Origin: Lysobacterales bacterium
Lineage (GTDB): Bacteria; Pseudomonadota; Gammaproteobacteria; Xanthomonadales; SZUA-38
Length of the DNA: 36,642 nt
Assembly (NCBI GenBank): GCA_028285525.1
Contig: JANQOZ010000098.1
Span: 1 to 36,642 of the forward strand
Direction: 5' to 3'
Positions within the stretch are counted from its first letter, which is position 1, and each line of letters starts with the position of its first letter. A program made the translations under genes and the position numbers. Shown piece by piece: positions 36,201 to 36,642 of the stretch. A model generated the notes under the pieces. The model had not been told where the DNA came from. It ran no database searches and worked only from the letters and a program-made list of their open reading frames with translations.

Positions 36201-36642
36201 GCGGCGGATTTTTCAACAACGGTGGAACCGCCACGCTGACCGGCGTGGTTGTCAGCGGCAACGTCGCGGACGGCGCTGCCGGCTCCGGCGGTGGATTGCT
36301 GAACGACGGCGGCACGTTGAACCTGACTGGTCTGACCGTCTCTTCCAACACGGCGGTGAGAGCGGGTGGCGGTCTGGAAATCACGACGGCCAACGCCCGC
36401 GCTTCCACGGTGACCGTCGCCAACACCACCTTCGATCAAAATACGACCGGCGCGAGCCCCGGCAACGGCGGCGGGATTCACGTTACCGATGTCGCCAGCG
36501 GACCCGCCAGCCTGCTGACTCTGGTCGGCGGCGCGCTCACCGGCAACAGCGCTGCTGCTGAAGGCGGCGGGGTCTGGAACGACGTGGGCGGCACCTTGAT
36601 CATCGGCGGCAGCACCATCACCGGCAACATCGCCGGCGGTGA
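33218..36642 (+). CDS. Secreted right-handed beta-helix repeat protein (3' end outside window)
   Basis: Open from ATG 33218 to the window edge, at least 1141 codons with no stop. A signal peptide (about residues 5-24, ending SLAGA) is followed by a degenerate CSLREA-like start: TFTVDD, then TTLRTAITQANAS, as in polymorphic outer-membrane/CSLREA proteins. The rest consists of glycine- and asparagine-rich rungs with repeated S-GN-A and EGGGLWND and DQGGGGVFNNGG motifs, typical of a right-handed beta-helix with calcium-binding or stacked Asn ladders. It is organised as a higher-order repeat (separate entry). It is probably a surface adhesin or passenger; the C-terminal anchor is not visible. Base composition matches its neighbours. 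The SD is weak (CGGGG at 33207-33211). Confidence 0.88.
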   Translation, partial: MKAVALRASLLPLLTVGCVSLAGAATFTVDDPGDPVGVSTTLRTAITQANASADPLDIIVFNLPANSVITLASELPVISDDVIIDGSNVPGLAINGAGQFRIFNIDTAADEIVMINDLQLAAGGTSGSAGVNGGAIFIADSEQVMLTNVSIDASTADASGGGIYVGAATLEISGGVFSNNVASGLSAAEGGGAIFGLGGTITIADGASFSENQASGTAGSGGAIHVSGGSLDVTGGDFARNLANRAGGALEVSAATAQTTVTIDGVSFDENDAGLSPGNGGAIHVTAPSSGAIASVDVSGGGFTGNIAGAEGGGLWNDASGVMSVTGATITGNTASGAAADQGGGGLFNNDGNLTVVNTTVDGNTADGAAGSGGGILNDGGMLMVSGGAISGNSASRAGGGLEVTTANGRDSDTTLQDVTFSTNRTGPSPGNGGGVHVTDPSGDTNASDMTVTGGAFTGNVASEEGGGLWNDAGGTMTIDGSAITGNTASGPGADQGGGGVFNNGGTVTLTSATVDTNIADGALGSGGGVLSVGGSVGVTGGSISGNTSVRAGGGLEVAAAIDNSGANLTGVVVANNATGGSPGNGGGLHVTDPDGDTFEATVAVTDGSFTGNTASAEGGGLWNAVGGTLDVSGTVITGNTASGSSSDQGGGGVFNDGGVVTISAATIEGNAADGSAGSGGGILNDGGSMTVTGGTVSDNSAVRAGGGIEVNTRNLRDSLVELDSVTVSLNTTGSSPGNGGGIHVSDPIGDNASTFTINAGSITENTAGEEGGGVWNDAGGTLQITRTNVSLNRATAANAVGDAQGGGGVFNNGGRVSVTDATISGNVVSGVLGADDGGGGVLNDARSNPGSVTLRGTIITDNTASVGSGSGGGVLSVGGSVEMTGGRVSGNSAARAGGGVELRAVEAEASLAVDQTDFRGNATGGAPGNGGAIHVTAPVTGMAATVTVDGGTYASNTAAAEGGALWNDANAVMNVTASTLSGNTASGDGADQGGGGFFNNGGTATLTGVVVSGNVADGAAGSGGGLLNDGGTLNLTGLTVSSNTAVRAGGGLEITTANARASTVTVANTTFDQNTTGASPGNGGGIHVTDVASGPASLLTLVGGALTGNSAAAEGGGVWNDVGGTLIIGGSTITGNIAGG
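33610..36642 (+). repeat. Higher-order coding repeat of about 459 bp (153 codons)
   Basis: The CAACGG-type anchor coding for the NGG of the SPGNGGGIHVT motif recurs at 33610, 34051, 34510, 34969, 35431, 36004 and 36463. Periods are 441, 459, 459, 462, 573 and 459 bp. Each unit holds the same ordered set of rungs: SPGNGGxxHVT, then EGGGLWND, DQGGGGVFNN, GSGGGxLNDGG and RAGGGLEV. The first unit is degenerate. The unit at 35431-36003 carries 114 bp (38 codons) extra, adding about one or two rungs. The last unit is cut by the window end. Confidence 0.85.

Noticed and set aside
33610..36642. CRISPR array or tandem DNA repeat with non-coding role
   Set aside because: The repeats are long, imperfect, in frame and protein-coding; there are no short identical repeats with unique spacers.

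Overview
The window is a gene-dense, high-GC bacterial chromosome segment with no rRNA, tRNA, insertion sequence, phage gene or CRISPR array that I can see. Tat-type signals, NhaA, a diguanylate cyclase, an Anbu-type proteasome cluster and a COG4784-type M48 peptidase point to a Gram-negative proteobacterium. A free-living gammaproteobacterium of the Xanthomonadales/Wenzhouxiangella/Woeseia kind is my best guess, but that is inference from gene content only.

Layout. (a) 121-3185, minus strand: nhaA, a small membrane protein coupled to it by a TTGA overlap, and a secreted M48 zinc peptidase whose Shine-Dalgarno lies inside a perfect hairpin. (b) 3331-15720, plus strand: a tightly packed nine-gene run. 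It holds two tandem Tat-signal TldD-like metallopeptidases, a TldE/PmbA partner, a DUF4159 protein, a MoxR AAA+ ATPase, a DUF58 (vWA-like) protein, a BatA-like membrane protein, a DUF4175-like membrane protein with a His-rich loop, and a large two-ended membrane protein. The last five or six are linked by 4-nt overlaps. This is the best candidate in the window for a little-described system: an envelope-associated TldD/TldE protease joined to a MoxR/vWA chaperone module. (c) 15741-19524: small housekeeping or unknown genes (DUF5946, DUF998, TauE/SafE permease, class V aminotransferase, TerB-like protein). (d) 19576-22958, minus strand: a large membrane-anchored M28 peptidase that appears to lack an ordinary start codon, and a membrane diguanylate cyclase with an intact inhibitory site. 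(e) 23154-28759, plus strand: a secreted Asp-box (VPS10/sialidase-like) propeller protein, LemA and DUF2207 in one operon. (f) 28777-33076: an Anbu proteasome cluster (alpha-E, circularly permuted ATP-grasp, Anbu, zinc-ribbon metallopeptidase) without the usual transglutaminase gene. (g) 33218 to the window end: a secreted right-handed beta-helix protein, still open at the edge, built on a higher-order repeat of about 153 residues.

Proteolysis and cell-envelope quality control is the recurring theme: M48, two TldD plus TldE, M28, Anbu and COG4307 peptidases all lie within 36 kb. The first 120 bases hold only the 3' flank of the M48 gene; I see no gene there. Function statements come from recognising families by eye; no database search was possible.
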